Shown here one piece after another: positions 23,542-31,681 of a stretch of 39,342 nt of DNA. The notes under the pieces are model-generated. The model was not told where the DNA came from. It saw nothing but the letters and a program-made list of their open reading frames with translations, and did no database searches. The position numbers were made by a program, and so were the translations under genes. Position 1 is the first letter of the stretch. Each line of letters starts with the position of its first letter. The stretch comes from Gemmatimonadota bacterium (lineage in GTDB: Bacteria > Gemmatimonadota > Gemmatimonadetes > Gemmatimonadales > Gemmatimonadaceae). The DNA lies in NCBI GenBank assembly GCA_027622655.1, contig JAQBYI010000030.1:1-39342 (forward strand), given 5' to 3'.

Positions 23542-24374
23542 TGGCAATCGGGCCCAGCATCGAGTCTCTGCCTGCAGACTGGCCAGCGTGGAGGCGAAAT
23601 CTCCACGTTGTCATTTTCGGCCACCACACTCCGGCTGGAAAGGCGTTTGACGTAGCACTCATCATCAGCATCGTGCTGAGCGTCATCGCCGTGATGCTCG
23701 ACTCAGTGAGCAGTATTCGGGACGCCTACGGCCCGGCACTTCATGCGCTCGAGTGGATGTTCACCATTGTCTTCACGATCGAGTACGGACTCCGGTTGAT
23801 CTGCGCGCCGCGTCCCGGCGCATATGCTCGGAGCTTTTTCGGAGTGGTTGACCTGGCCTCAATCCTCCCGACGTACGTCAGCCTGATCCTGCCGGGAAGC
23901 CAGTACTTCCAGGTGATCCGCGTCCTGCGCGTGCTCCGCGTATTTCGCGTACTGAAGCTCGCCGAGTATATCGGTGAGGCCGACGTGTTGCTCAATGCGC
24001 TCGTCAGGAGCCGTCGCAAGTTGTCGATCTTCATCGCGACTGTCCTCGTGCTGGCTGTGATCCTTGGCTGCGCGATGTACATCGTCGAAGGAGGGACGCA
24101 CGGGTACACCAGCATTCCGCAGTCCATCTATTGGACAATCGTCACGATCACTACGGTCGGCTACGGCGACATAGCACCGGTCACGCCGCTGGGACAGGCG
24201 CTGGCCTCCGTGATCATGCTGCTCGGTTACGCGATCGTCGCAGTGCCAACGGGCATAGTCACGGTAGAACTGACACGCAGCGCCAAGCAAACGCCACGAA
24301 CCTGTGGCGGATGCGGTGCGGCCGAACACGACACTGATGCCGGGTTCTGCAAGCTTTGCGGCGTGCGGTTGTGA
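23541..24374 (+). CDS. Voltage-gated potassium channel with C-terminal zinc ribbon
   Basis: The 277-residue protein has six membrane segments. S4 carries regularly spaced arginines (R127, R130, R133, R136 in VIRVLRVLRVFRVLKL) and the pore loop has the K+ filter TTVGYGD (204-210). The cytosolic tail ends in a short zinc ribbon with C255/C258 and C270/C273. This is the Kv-type layout for gated K+ flow. GTG 23541 has GAGGAGG upstream and overlaps the preceding ureohydrolase stop by one base. The zinc ribbon tail on a minimal Kv channel is unusual and may sense redox state or metal, which is inference. Confidence 0.88.
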   Translation: MAIGPSIESLPADWPAWRRNLHVVIFGHHTPAGKAFDVALIISIVLSVIAVMLDSVSSIRDAYGPALHALEWMFTIVFTIEYGLRLICAPRPGAYARSFFGVVDLASILPTYVSLILPGSQYFQVIRVLRVLRVFRVLKLAEYIGEADVLLNALVRSRRKLSIFIATVLVLAVILGCAMYIVEGGTHGYTSIPQSIYWTIVTITTVGYGDIAPVTPLGQALASVIMLLGYAIVAVPTGIVTVELTRSAKQTPRTCGGCGAAEHDTDAGFCKLCGVRL

Positions 24375-24470
24375 GCGACGCCGGCTTTCGATTCACCGGT
24401 TGCTCGTAGCAGGAGCGCTCTCTTTTCGGTAGCTTGAGTGGAGACCTGCTGACGGCGAACCGGAGGTTCG

Positions 24471-25841
24471 ATGCGTATCGCCGACCTGCGCCGCCTGCGC
24501 ACCGCGCTCAGAACGGCGACCGCACTGATGCTGACCGCAACGGCTGCCGCGTTTGCGCCGCAAGGCGCGAATGCGCCGGCGGCGTCTGCGCCGGTACCAG
24601 ATTCCGCTGCGCGCGGCACCGTCGACGTGATCCAGGTGGACGACGCGATCACGCCGATCACGCTGCAGCAGATCGAGCGGCAGATTGACGAGTCGGCGAC
24701 GCGTGGGGCACGGGCGCTCGTGCTCGTGATGGACACGCCGGGCGGACTGGAGTCCGCGATGCGATCCATCGTCCAGGCAATTCTCGCGAGCCCCATTCCC
24801 GTGATCACGTACGTGTCGCCGCCGGGTGCCAGGGCCGCTTCGGCTGGACTGTTCATTGTCACGGCAAGCCACGTGGCGGCAATGGCCCCGAGCACGAACC
24901 TCGGAGCCGCATCGCCGGTGGCGATGGGCGGAACCATGGACTCGACGCTCGCGAAGAAGGCGATGTCCGATGCGGCTGCGCTGATCGAGGGACTGGCGCA
25001 GGCGCGCGGACGAAACGTGGAGTGGAACGGGCGCGCAGTGCGCGAGGCCATCTCCGCCGGCGCGACAGAAGCCGTGGAGCTGAACATCGTCGACTTCATC
25101 GCCGACGATCTCGACGACGTGCTGCGCAAGGCACACGGGCGCATGGTCATGGTGGCCGGCGTCGAGACGACGCTCGACCTGGCCAGCGCGGAACTCCGCG
25201 AGATCACTCCGTCGTTTCGGCTCCGCGTGCTCTCGTTCATCGCCAACCCCAATGTGGCGTACCTGCTGCTCACGCTCGGCTTCTACGGACTCCTGTTCGA
25301 GCTGCAGAGTCCGGGCGCGATCCTGCCCGGGGTTGCCGGCGCGATCTTCCTGATTCTCGGAGCCGTCGCACTCCAGATGCTCCCCGTCAACGCCGCGGGG
25401 CTTGCGCTGATCGTGCTGGCGCTTGCGTTTTTCGTGATCGAACTGAAGGTTCAATCACACGGCGTGCTCGCGACCGGAGGGGTCCTGTCGTTCGCGATCG
25501 GTTCGCTGATCCTCTTTCAGCCGGGGCGTGGAGACGTGTTCCGCGTATCGTGGCCAGTGATTGTCGGCACAACCGCGGCCACTGCGGCGTTCTTCATCTT
25601 TGCGATCGGGAAGGCGCTCGCCGCACAGAAACGCCGCGTCACGACTGGACCCGAAGCTCTCATCGGCTCAACTGGTGAGACGCTAACTCCGCTCGCCCCT
25701 CGCGGGCAGATTCGCGTGCACGGCGAAATCTGGCAAGCCGAAACGGCAGGCCACCTCCCCGCCGGCGCCGGCGTCGAGGTCTTACAGATGCGCGGGTTGA
25801 CGCTCGTCGTCGCGCCGCGATCCAAGGAGTACCCTGAATGA
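24471..25841 (+). CDS. nfeD: NfeD long-form membrane serine protease (ClpP-like)
   Basis: The 456-residue protein has a signal peptide or anchor, a ClpP-class protease domain (about 50-220), several transmembrane segments (about 245-375) and a C-terminal OB-like NfeD domain (about 385-450). S124 in ARAASAGLF and a lysine at 162/163 about 40 residues later fit the Ser-Lys dyad described for PH1510 of Pyrococcus. MDTPGGLE is the usual oxyanion-side motif. The partner in that system is a stomatin, and the next gene here is a slipin overlapping by 4 bp (ATGA). CGGAGG precedes the start. Confidence 0.9.
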   Translation: MRIADLRRLRTALRTATALMLTATAAAFAPQGANAPAASAPVPDSAARGTVDVIQVDDAITPITLQQIERQIDESATRGARALVLVMDTPGGLESAMRSIVQAILASPIPVITYVSPPGARAASAGLFIVTASHVAAMAPSTNLGAASPVAMGGTMDSTLAKKAMSDAAALIEGLAQARGRNVEWNGRAVREAISAGATEAVELNIVDFIADDLDDVLRKAHGRMVMVAGVETTLDLASAELREITPSFRLRVLSFIANPNVAYLLLTLGFYGLLFELQSPGAILPGVAGAIFLILGAVALQMLPVNAAGLALIVLALAFFVIELKVQSHGVLATGGVLSFAIGSLILFQPGRGDVFRVSWPVIVGTTAATAAFFIFAIGKALAAQKRRVTTGPEALIGSTGETLTPLAPRGQIRVHGEIWQAETAGHLPAGAGVEVLQMRGLTLVVAPRSKEYPE

Positions 25842-26620
25842 ACCAGACCCTCCAGTTCCTCATACCGATCGTCTTCATCGCCGGCGCGATCATTGCCAGC
25901 GCCGTCAAGATCCTTCGCGAGTATGAACGCGGCGTCGTATTCCGGCTCGGCCGCTTCATCGGCGTGAAAGGGCCGGGACTCATCCTGCTGATCCCGTTCG
26001 TGGACCGGATGGTCAAGGTGAGCCTTCGCACGATCACGATGGACGTGCCGCCGCAGGACGTTATCACCCGCGACAACGTATCCGTGAAGATCAATGCGGT
26101 GATCTACTTCCGCGTCGTTGACGCCGCCAGGGCGATCATCGAGGTCGAGGATTTCCTGTATGCCACGTCGCAGATTGCCCAGACAACTCTGCGCGCCACG
26201 GCCGGCCAGTCGGAGCTTGACCAGATCCTGGCGCAACGCGAGGAAATCAACCGGGAGTTGCAGCGCGTCATTGATCAACAAACCGAGCCGTGGGGGATCA
26301 AGGTCTCGGTCGTTGAAGTCAAGAACGTTGATTTGCCCCAGGAAATGCAACGGGCGATCGCGCGTCAGGCCGAGGCCGAACGCGAGCGACGCGCCAAGGT
26401 GATCAACGCCGAAGGCGAGTTCCAGGCGTCCACGCGTCTCGCCGAAGCTGCGGAGATCATCCAGCGCCAGCCAGCCGCAATCCAGCTGCGGTATCTCCAG
26501 ACGCTGGCCGAGATCGCGACCGAGAACAACTCGGTGACCGTGTTCCCGGTTCCGATCGACATGCTGACGGCGTTCATGGAGAAACTGACGGCGAAGCCCT
26601 CCCTGCCTCCTGCACCATAA
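25838..26620 (+). CDS. Slipin (stomatin/prohibitin, SPFH family)
   Basis: The 260-residue protein has one N-terminal membrane segment (about 6-25) and an SPFH domain: [27 protein letters not shown], then [17 protein letters not shown] and a [10 protein letters not shown] strand. A charged helical tail ([16 protein letters not shown]) follows. Slipins form membrane rings or microdomains and, with NfeD partners, are substrates and regulators of the NfeD protease. Its ATG overlaps the nfeD stop, so the pair is translationally coupled. Confidence 0.92.
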   Translation: MNQTLQFLIPIVFIAGAIIASAVKILREYERGVVFRLGRFIGVKGPGLILLIPFVDRMVKVSLRTITMDVPPQDVITRDNVSVKINAVIYFRVVDAARAIIEVEDFLYATSQIAQTTLRATAGQSELDQILAQREEINRELQRVIDQQTEPWGIKVSVVEVKNVDLPQEMQRAIARQAEAERERRAKVINAEGEFQASTRLAEAAEIIQRQPAAIQLRYLQTLAEIATENNSVTVFPVPIDMLTAFMEKLTAKPSLPPAP

Positions 26621-26687
26621 GGAATCGTATCAAACCGCTGCACCGTGGGGTCACGCAGCGCACATCTGCCCGAGAAAGGAGAATCAC

Positions 26688-26900
26688 ATGGCCGAAAGCG
26701 TTTACAAAGTCATCGAGTTGGTCGGCACGAGCACGACGTCATGGGAAAAGGCGGCGGCTGCCGCGCTGACCCGTGCGGCGAAGAGCTTGCGCGACCTGCG
26801 CATCGCCGAGGTGACAAGACTCGACATCCAGATGAAGGACGGCAAGATCGACTGCTATCGCGCAAAACTGAAAGTGTCGTTCAAGTACGAAGGCAAGTAG
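26688..26900 (+). CDS. Dodecin
   Basis: The 70-residue protein matches dodecins throughout: VYKVIELVGTS at the start, the flavin-stacking Trp in TSWEKAA, an AEVTRLDIQMKDG strand and a YRAKLKVSFKYE end. Dodecins assemble as 12-mers that bind flavins or CoA and buffer or protect free flavin. ATG follows an AAGGAG ribosome-binding site. It lies 67 bp after the slipin gene and may share its transcript, though a separate promoter is possible. Confidence 0.92.
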   Translation: MAESVYKVIELVGTSTTSWEKAAAAALTRAAKSLRDLRIAEVTRLDIQMKDGKIDCYRAKLKVSFKYEGK

Positions 26901-26960
26901 CGGCAGTCCGGACACACCGGCGCGTTTGCTCCGAGCCGTGAAGCACGCGATTCTTCGTCG

Positions 26961-27167
26961 ATGATGACCGAACGACGTTTCAGCGACGAGGAAGTCGCCG
27001 CACTTTTCGAGCGTGCGGCCGCGGCGGAGCATGCCACGCCCCGGCCCGTTGCGGCGTCGAGTGGCATGACGCTCGCGGCGCTACAGGACATCGGGCGCGA
27101 GGTGGGCATCGAACCGGAACTGGTCGGTAGGCGAGCGAAGAACGGCGGAGCGCTCCTGACAGCAACG
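26961..27167 (+). pseudogene. N-terminal fragment of an unknown regulatory-type protein
   Basis: The 69 codons before the serine hydrolase encode MMTERRFSDEEVAALFERA and GMTLAALQDIGREVGIEPEL, a helical N-terminal module I recall from hypothetical proteins of about 200-300 residues. It breaks off after VGRRA and runs in frame, without a stop, into the lipoprotein signal of the next gene. It looks like the remnant of a gene whose remainder was deleted, rather than a real extension of the hydrolase, because a signal peptide cannot work internally. Confidence 0.55.
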
Positions 27168-28430
27168 ATGAATCTCCGTCGCGTTCTAGCGTGGTCGCTC
27201 GCCGCGGCGTTCCTCACAACCGCGGTGGCCTGCACGCCGGCGGCGGAGCAGGCCATCACTGCGGCGACGGCGCCGCAACCGAATCCGCACGCAGGCGACT
27301 CGATTGGATCTGTTCGCGAGATCTACGACGGCGTGCTCACGCCCGAGCTGGCCGTCAACACGTTTCGCAACATCGACCGGCTCTTCCCGACTCGCGTTGT
27401 TACCCGCTCAGCGAATCCGCTACCGCTGCCGCCGGCCGATGCGGTGTTCGACTCTGTGACGACGACATATCGCGGCGAGAGCTACACGCTTGATCAGTTC
27501 ATTGAACTGAATCGGGTGGCCGGTCTCCTGGTGCTGCAGGATGGGCGCGTCAGACTCGAACGGTACCTGCTCGGAAACACCGACCGAACGCGGTGGATGT
27601 CCATGTCCATCGCCAAGTCCATCACATCAACGCTCATCGGTGCGGCGGTGAAGGAAGGGCGCATCACGGCGATCACTGATCCCGTGACTAAGTACGTCCC
27701 TTCGCTTGCAGGCAGCGCCTACGACGGCGCATCCGTGCGCGACGTGCTGATGATGTCGTCGGGTGCGCAGTGGAGCGAGACATATACGAATCCCGCATCT
27801 GATCGAAGACGGCTGCTCGAAGCCCAGATTTCGCGGACTCCGGGCTCGGCTATGGAAGTGATGAAGAGTCTTCCGCGCGCAGCGGACCCCGGTACGAAGA
27901 ACACGTACAACACCGGCGAGACCCAAGTGGCCGCTGAAATCGTGCGCAACGCGGTCGGGACTTCGCTCTCGGCGTATCTCGGCGAACGAATCTGGAGCAA
28001 AGTGGGCATGGAGGCCGACGCCAACTGGTGGCTCGATTCGCCAGACGGCGTCGAGATTGGCGGAAGCGGATTTAGCGCCACACTCCGCGACTACGGCCGT
28101 TTCGGACTATTCATGCTTGGCGGCGGAATCGCCGGCGGAGAGGCGATTCTTCCGGATGGCTGGGTAGCCGAAGCCACCAGTCCGAAAATGCTCGCCGGAC
28201 GAACGGGGCCGGTGCCGCTCGACTACGGCTACCTCTGGTGGACCGGCACGTCGGCAACTGACAGGCGCGACCACGCCTTCGGGGCGGAAGGCATTCACGG
28301 CCAGTTCATCTATGTGAACCCGGCGGCAAAAATCGTGATCGTGATCTGGAGCGCGCGGCCCAGGCCATCTGGCGGCGCAGTGGTGGATGAGTGGGCGTTC
28401 TTCGACGCGGTGGTGAGCGCCCTCCGTTAG
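27168..28430 (+). CDS. Lipoprotein serine hydrolase (class C beta-lactamase-like / 6-aminohexanoate hydrolase-like)
   Basis: ATG 27168 gives 420 residues with a lipoprotein signal (FLTTAVAC, Cys22). The catalytic Ser-x-x-Lys is SIAK (S147, K150), followed by a Tyr motif near Y247 (TYNTG) and a late GIHGQF segment in the place of the KTG box. The HGQF and LDYGYLWW segments resemble 6-aminohexanoate-dimer hydrolases and related esterases more than true lactamases. It probably acts in the periplasm on amides or esters. The open frame continues upstream for 69 codons, but that part belongs to a different protein. Confidence 0.82.
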   Translation: MNLRRVLAWSLAAAFLTTAVACTPAAEQAITAATAPQPNPHAGDSIGSVREIYDGVLTPELAVNTFRNIDRLFPTRVVTRSANPLPLPPADAVFDSVTTTYRGESYTLDQFIELNRVAGLLVLQDGRVRLERYLLGNTDRTRWMSMSIAKSITSTLIGAAVKEGRITAITDPVTKYVPSLAGSAYDGASVRDVLMMSSGAQWSETYTNPASDRRRLLEAQISRTPGSAMEVMKSLPRAADPGTKNTYNTGETQVAAEIVRNAVGTSLSAYLGERIWSKVGMEADANWWLDSPDGVEIGGSGFSATLRDYGRFGLFMLGGGIAGGEAILPDGWVAEATSPKMLAGRTGPVPLDYGYLWWTGTSATDRRDHAFGAEGIHGQFIYVNPAAKIVIVIWSARPRPSGGAVVDEWAFFDAVVSALR

Positions 28431-28556
28431 CCCGGCACCGCGTGCAACGGGTCGGTGGTGCTCATCGGTCCCGTGATGCACTTTTGTCCGCTGGGTACGC
28501 TCCGCAACTTGCGAACGCCGTTGCTCGTGACCAGTAACTTCAACAAAGACACCATC

Positions 28557-28985
28557 ATGGGACAGACGTATCAGTCGATCGTGATCAACGCGCCCGCCGA
28601 GAAGGTGTGGTCCGCCATCCGCAACTTTCACGATATGGGCTGGGCGCCGAACGTGATCACGAAGGTCGATGGTGTGGGTGACAAAAAGGGAAACGAAATC
28701 GGCGCAGGTCGCGTGGTCAACGGGGCCTTCCACGAAACGCTTCATGAGCTCGACGACAAAGGGCGCACCTTTGCGTACAGCATTGATGATGGCCCCCCGC
28801 CGGTATCGAAGGTCGACGTGAACTCGTACGTGGGCCGCGTAGCGCTGCGCTCGGTGACCGAAGGCGGCGGCACGTTCGTCGAATGGTCGTCGTCGTGGAA
28901 GAACAATGACAAAGCGGCAGCAGAGTTTTGCCACGGCATCTACGTCGCTCTCCTCGGGGACATGAAGAAGAGCCTCGAGAGCTGA
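28557..28985 (+). CDS. SRPBCC-family (START-like) protein
   Basis: The 142-residue protein has the hallmark start SIVINAPAEKVWSAIRNFHD, a central FHETLHELDDKGRTFAYSI strand pair and the long C-terminal helix typical of polyketide cyclase/START-like folds. These proteins bind hydrophobic ligands in a helix-grip pocket. The ligand is unknown. No clear partner lies next to it. Confidence 0.78.
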   Translation: MGQTYQSIVINAPAEKVWSAIRNFHDMGWAPNVITKVDGVGDKKGNEIGAGRVVNGAFHETLHELDDKGRTFAYSIDDGPPPVSKVDVNSYVGRVALRSVTEGGGTFVEWSSSWKNNDKAAAEFCHGIYVALLGDMKKSLES

Positions 28986-29142
28986 GCATAACCGCGCCAG
29001 GCGGGCCTACGCACCGGAGGCGCAGTACATCCTTCGTGGATCGGTGGCGGGTTTCAACGCTGTGCTGACCGCCCTTCGCCAGTCCACCTGTTTTCGTATT
29101 TCGCCGCTCGCAGAGTTCCCTGCCACGGATTCTGGAGATCAA

Positions 29143-29409
29143 ATGACAGATATCGCCGACGGCGACGAAACTGGTGACGCGCCCGCCGAACTCCGCTGGG
29201 TTCGCCTCACCGGTTGTGCGAACACAGTTGAAGCCGAGGTGCTCCGGCAGACGCTCGACACCGCAGACATTCCCGTCCTCATTCGCGGGCTGCAGCCCGG
29301 AATTTTTGGCGGTGGATTTCAGGGCGCCATCCCCCACGGGATTGATGTCTGCGTGCCATCTCCCGAGCTCGAACGCGCGCGCGAGCTACTCAGCGACAGC
29401 CCTGAGTAG
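29143..29409 (+). CDS. DUF2007-like putative signal-transducing protein
   Basis: The 88-residue protein reads WVRLTGCANTVEAEVLRQTL, then DIPVLIRGLQPG and a VCVPSPELERARELL end. This is the compact alpha-beta layout of DUF2007 domains, which resemble PII-like or ACT folds and have no proven role. The start at 29143 has CTGGAG upstream. Confidence 0.75.
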   Translation: MTDIADGDETGDAPAELRWVRLTGCANTVEAEVLRQTLDTADIPVLIRGLQPGIFGGGFQGAIPHGIDVCVPSPELERARELLSDSPE

Positions 29410-29512
29410 CCGCGGACCGTGCGGTGATTTCGCGCCTTGACGCATCTATATTGCCGGGGCGGTGCATCTGATTGTGGTGTTGGCCGTTCCGTACCCACAG
29501 GAGGATCGCACG

Positions 29513-29674
29513 ATGATTCGTCCGCTCTTGGCGGTCGCCCTCTTGGGCATTTCCACTCCCGCGCTCTCGCAGGCACCGCTCGACTCGGCCGCGCTCCGCC
29601 ATTCGGTTGAACAACTGCGTTCGTCCATCGGCAAATGGAATGTCGCACCGGCGCGTAGCCCAGCGCCTTTCTAG
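29513..29674 (+). pseudogene. Truncated secreted protein (DUF1579-like start)
   Basis: ATG 29513 with AGGAGG upstream begins a signal peptide (LLAVALLGISTPALSQA) and the first mature residues LDSAALRHSVEQLRSSIGKWNV. Secreted DUF1579-type proteins begin in this way and continue for 150 residues or more. Here the sequence loses sense after WNV and stops at 29674. A 3' deletion is the simplest explanation. Confidence 0.55.
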
Positions 29675-29772
29675 CGCAGCAAGTACCGTTCGCTGGCCAG
29701 GTCGACAACGCAGCTCCGCCGTGGCAGTATTGGATCTGTTCCAGTCGCACTTCCCCCACTCGGCAGCCCTCA

Positions 29773-30216
29773 ATGCGCCCGACGCTGAAGCCGCTTTGCA
29801 TTGCCCTCGCACTGACGATGACCGCCGCCGCGCCGCTCAGCGCGCCGCTCAGCGCGCAGGAATCGGCGCCGATGAAGTTGCTCGGACCGCCGGGTCTGCT
29901 GCCGGGTAAATGCACCGTCGTTCGGAGCAGCATCGGGAACAATCCGCGCGATTCGACCATTACGCGCACGCTCCTCCTTTCCGAGTCTGGAAAGGACGTG
30001 CGCCGGATTGTGACGGCAGAGGATCTTGCCGGCCAGCTCGTTCGAGTGTCGGACGTTTCGTTTACAGCGCTCGAGAATGTGGAAGTACGCTTCGCCGGCA
30101 ACCGGCCCCGCGTGTCGTGGCATACAACCGGCGACACCGGAATGCCTGACTCGGCCGCCGGCGTTGCGGCTCAGCGGCTTGCCGACGTGCTCAGGCGCCG
30201 CTGCTCGGTTCGCTGA
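29773..30216 (+). CDS. Secreted hypothetical protein
   Basis: The 147-residue protein has a signal peptide (ALALTMTAAAPLSAPLSAQ), with a small APLS duplication encoded by a direct repeat near 29835-29855. The mature part has alternating strands (TITRTLLLSES, VRRIVTAEDLAGQL, ENVEVRFAGNRPRVSW) and two cysteines (CTVV and RRCSVR) that could form a disulfide. I do not recognise the family. It is probably periplasmic. Confidence 0.6.
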   Translation: MRPTLKPLCIALALTMTAAAPLSAPLSAQESAPMKLLGPPGLLPGKCTVVRSSIGNNPRDSTITRTLLLSESGKDVRRIVTAEDLAGQLVRVSDVSFTALENVEVRFAGNRPRVSWHTTGDTGMPDSAAGVAAQRLADVLRRRCSVR

Positions 30217-30408
30217 GGGCGAGCGCAACAAACCAGCCGTCTAGTTAGGCAAACGAGACGCATGCGCTGAGGCCAAACGTGAGCGTGCGTTCGGCGGGAT
30301 TGCGCTGGAAGGCAGAATTTTGCACTGTATGAATGGATGCGCCTGACGCACCGACCCGCGGAGTCAGTTTTCGGATAACGAACGCACCGATACCCGGAGG
30401 GATCGTCC

Positions 30409-30894
30409 ATGATAAGCGAGCCATCAGATCTCCACCTCACCGAGCGAGTTCGCAAAGCGGTTGAGCTCGCCAACGATGAAGCCGCGCGGCACCGTCACGA
30501 ATACGTTGGCACCGCGCACCTCCTGATGGCTCTGGTGGATTCTGGTGAAGGCGTCGCCGCAGCGGTTCTCAAGGATCATGGCGTTCCGCCGCAAGAGCTC
30601 CGAAAACGCCTGGACGTTGTGATTCAGCACGGCCGCTATCCCGACGACGTGAACCTAGAGCGCGCGATGACGACCAAGTGCCGCCGGACGTTTGCGTACG
30701 CCGAGCAGGAGGCTCGCACGCTCGGGCACAATTACATCGGAAGTGAGCACCTGCTGATCGGCTTTCTCAATGAGCCCGCGAGCGTCGCCGGTCAGATACT
30801 CATCGAGGCCGGAATCACGGAAGAAGTTGCCCGCCAGGACGTGCTGAGGTTGCTCGGGTCGGCGGCAAAGCATACGGGCGCCGATCCGGCCTGA
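30409..30894 (+). CDS. Stand-alone Clp N-terminal domain protein
   Basis: The 161-residue protein consists of two Clp-N repeats: LTERVRKAVELANDEAARHR and VGTAHLLMALVD in the first, then FAYAEQEARTLGHNYIGSEH and LLIGFLNEP in the second. In ClpA/ClpC this domain binds adaptors or substrates, but no AAA+ module follows. It may act as an adaptor or decoy for a Clp chaperone elsewhere. ATG 30409 follows GGAGGG. Confidence 0.88.
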   Translation: MISEPSDLHLTERVRKAVELANDEAARHRHEYVGTAHLLMALVDSGEGVAAAVLKDHGVPPQELRKRLDVVIQHGRYPDDVNLERAMTTKCRRTFAYAEQEARTLGHNYIGSEHLLIGFLNEPASVAGQILIEAGITEEVARQDVLRLLGSAAKHTGADPA

Positions 30895-30953
30895 GGACGC
30901 GCTAAAAGCCAGCGTCGGATTGGTCGTCGCCAGCCGGTGCTAACTTGCACGGC

Positions 30954-31625
30954 ATGACGCGCGACGACCGCTGGACTTCCGTAGACCACTACATCGAGGA
31001 CATGCTCCTCAAGCCGGACCCCGAGCTCGATGCTGCACAGGCAGCATGCGACGCAGCCGGACTGCCGAGCATTGCGGTATCGCCGGCCCAGGGGAAGCTC
31101 CTCTCGCTGATGGCCAAGGCGTGCGGCGCGTGCAATATCCTCGAGATCGGCACGCTCGGCGGCTACAGCACAATCTGGCTGGCGCGCGCCCTTGACCCCG
31201 GCGGACGCGTGACGTCGCTCGAGATCAGCGAGCGGCACGCTGCCGTCGCCCGTGCGAACATTTCATCCGCCGGATTCGGCGATGCGGTGGATATCCGCGT
31301 CGGGCCCGCAAACGAATCGTTGCGAAAGCTTGCCGCGTCACAGCACGAGCCGTTCGACTTCGTGTTCATAGACGCCGACAAGCAGGGTTACCCGGAATAC
31401 CTCACGCTGACACTCCCGCTCTGCTAGGCAGGCGCGCTGATCGTCGCGGACAACATCGTGCGCGACGGCGCCGTGACCGACGACGCTAGTGACGACCCGC
31501 AGGTCCGGGCCGTGAGGAAGTTCAACGAGATGATGGCAGCCGAGCCCCGGCTGAACGCAACCATCGTGCAGACGGTTGGCGTGAAAGGGTATGACGGGTT
31601 CGCGATCACGATGGTGGCGCGGTAG
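30954..31625 (+). pseudogene. SAM-dependent O-methyltransferase with in-frame TAG
   Basis: Read through one TAG (31425-31427), the 223-residue product is a complete class I O-methyltransferase of the CCoAOMT/COMT type. It has an ILEIGTLGGYSTIWLA SAM loop, FIDADKQGY with a metal-ligand Asp, then after the stop ADNIVRDG with the Asp-Asn metal pair and GYDGFAITMV. The frame is unbroken across the stop, so a single base change rather than an indel is responsible. As written, translation ends after 157 residues without the metal site. It is a pseudogene, a sequencing error or, less likely, a suppressed amber codon. Confidence 0.75.
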
Positions 31626-31681
31626 CGGCAGGCGGATGAGGCAGCCATTCGTGACGAACGGCTGGCGCAGGAACGCGTTCC

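Noticed and set aside
23859-24329. Leftward open frame opposite the K+ channel
   Set aside because: The channel's S4 and filter motifs define the coding strand.
30244-30250. GTTAGGC box after a secreted hypothetical gene
   Set aside because: No complementary left box or stem was found within 150 bp upstream.
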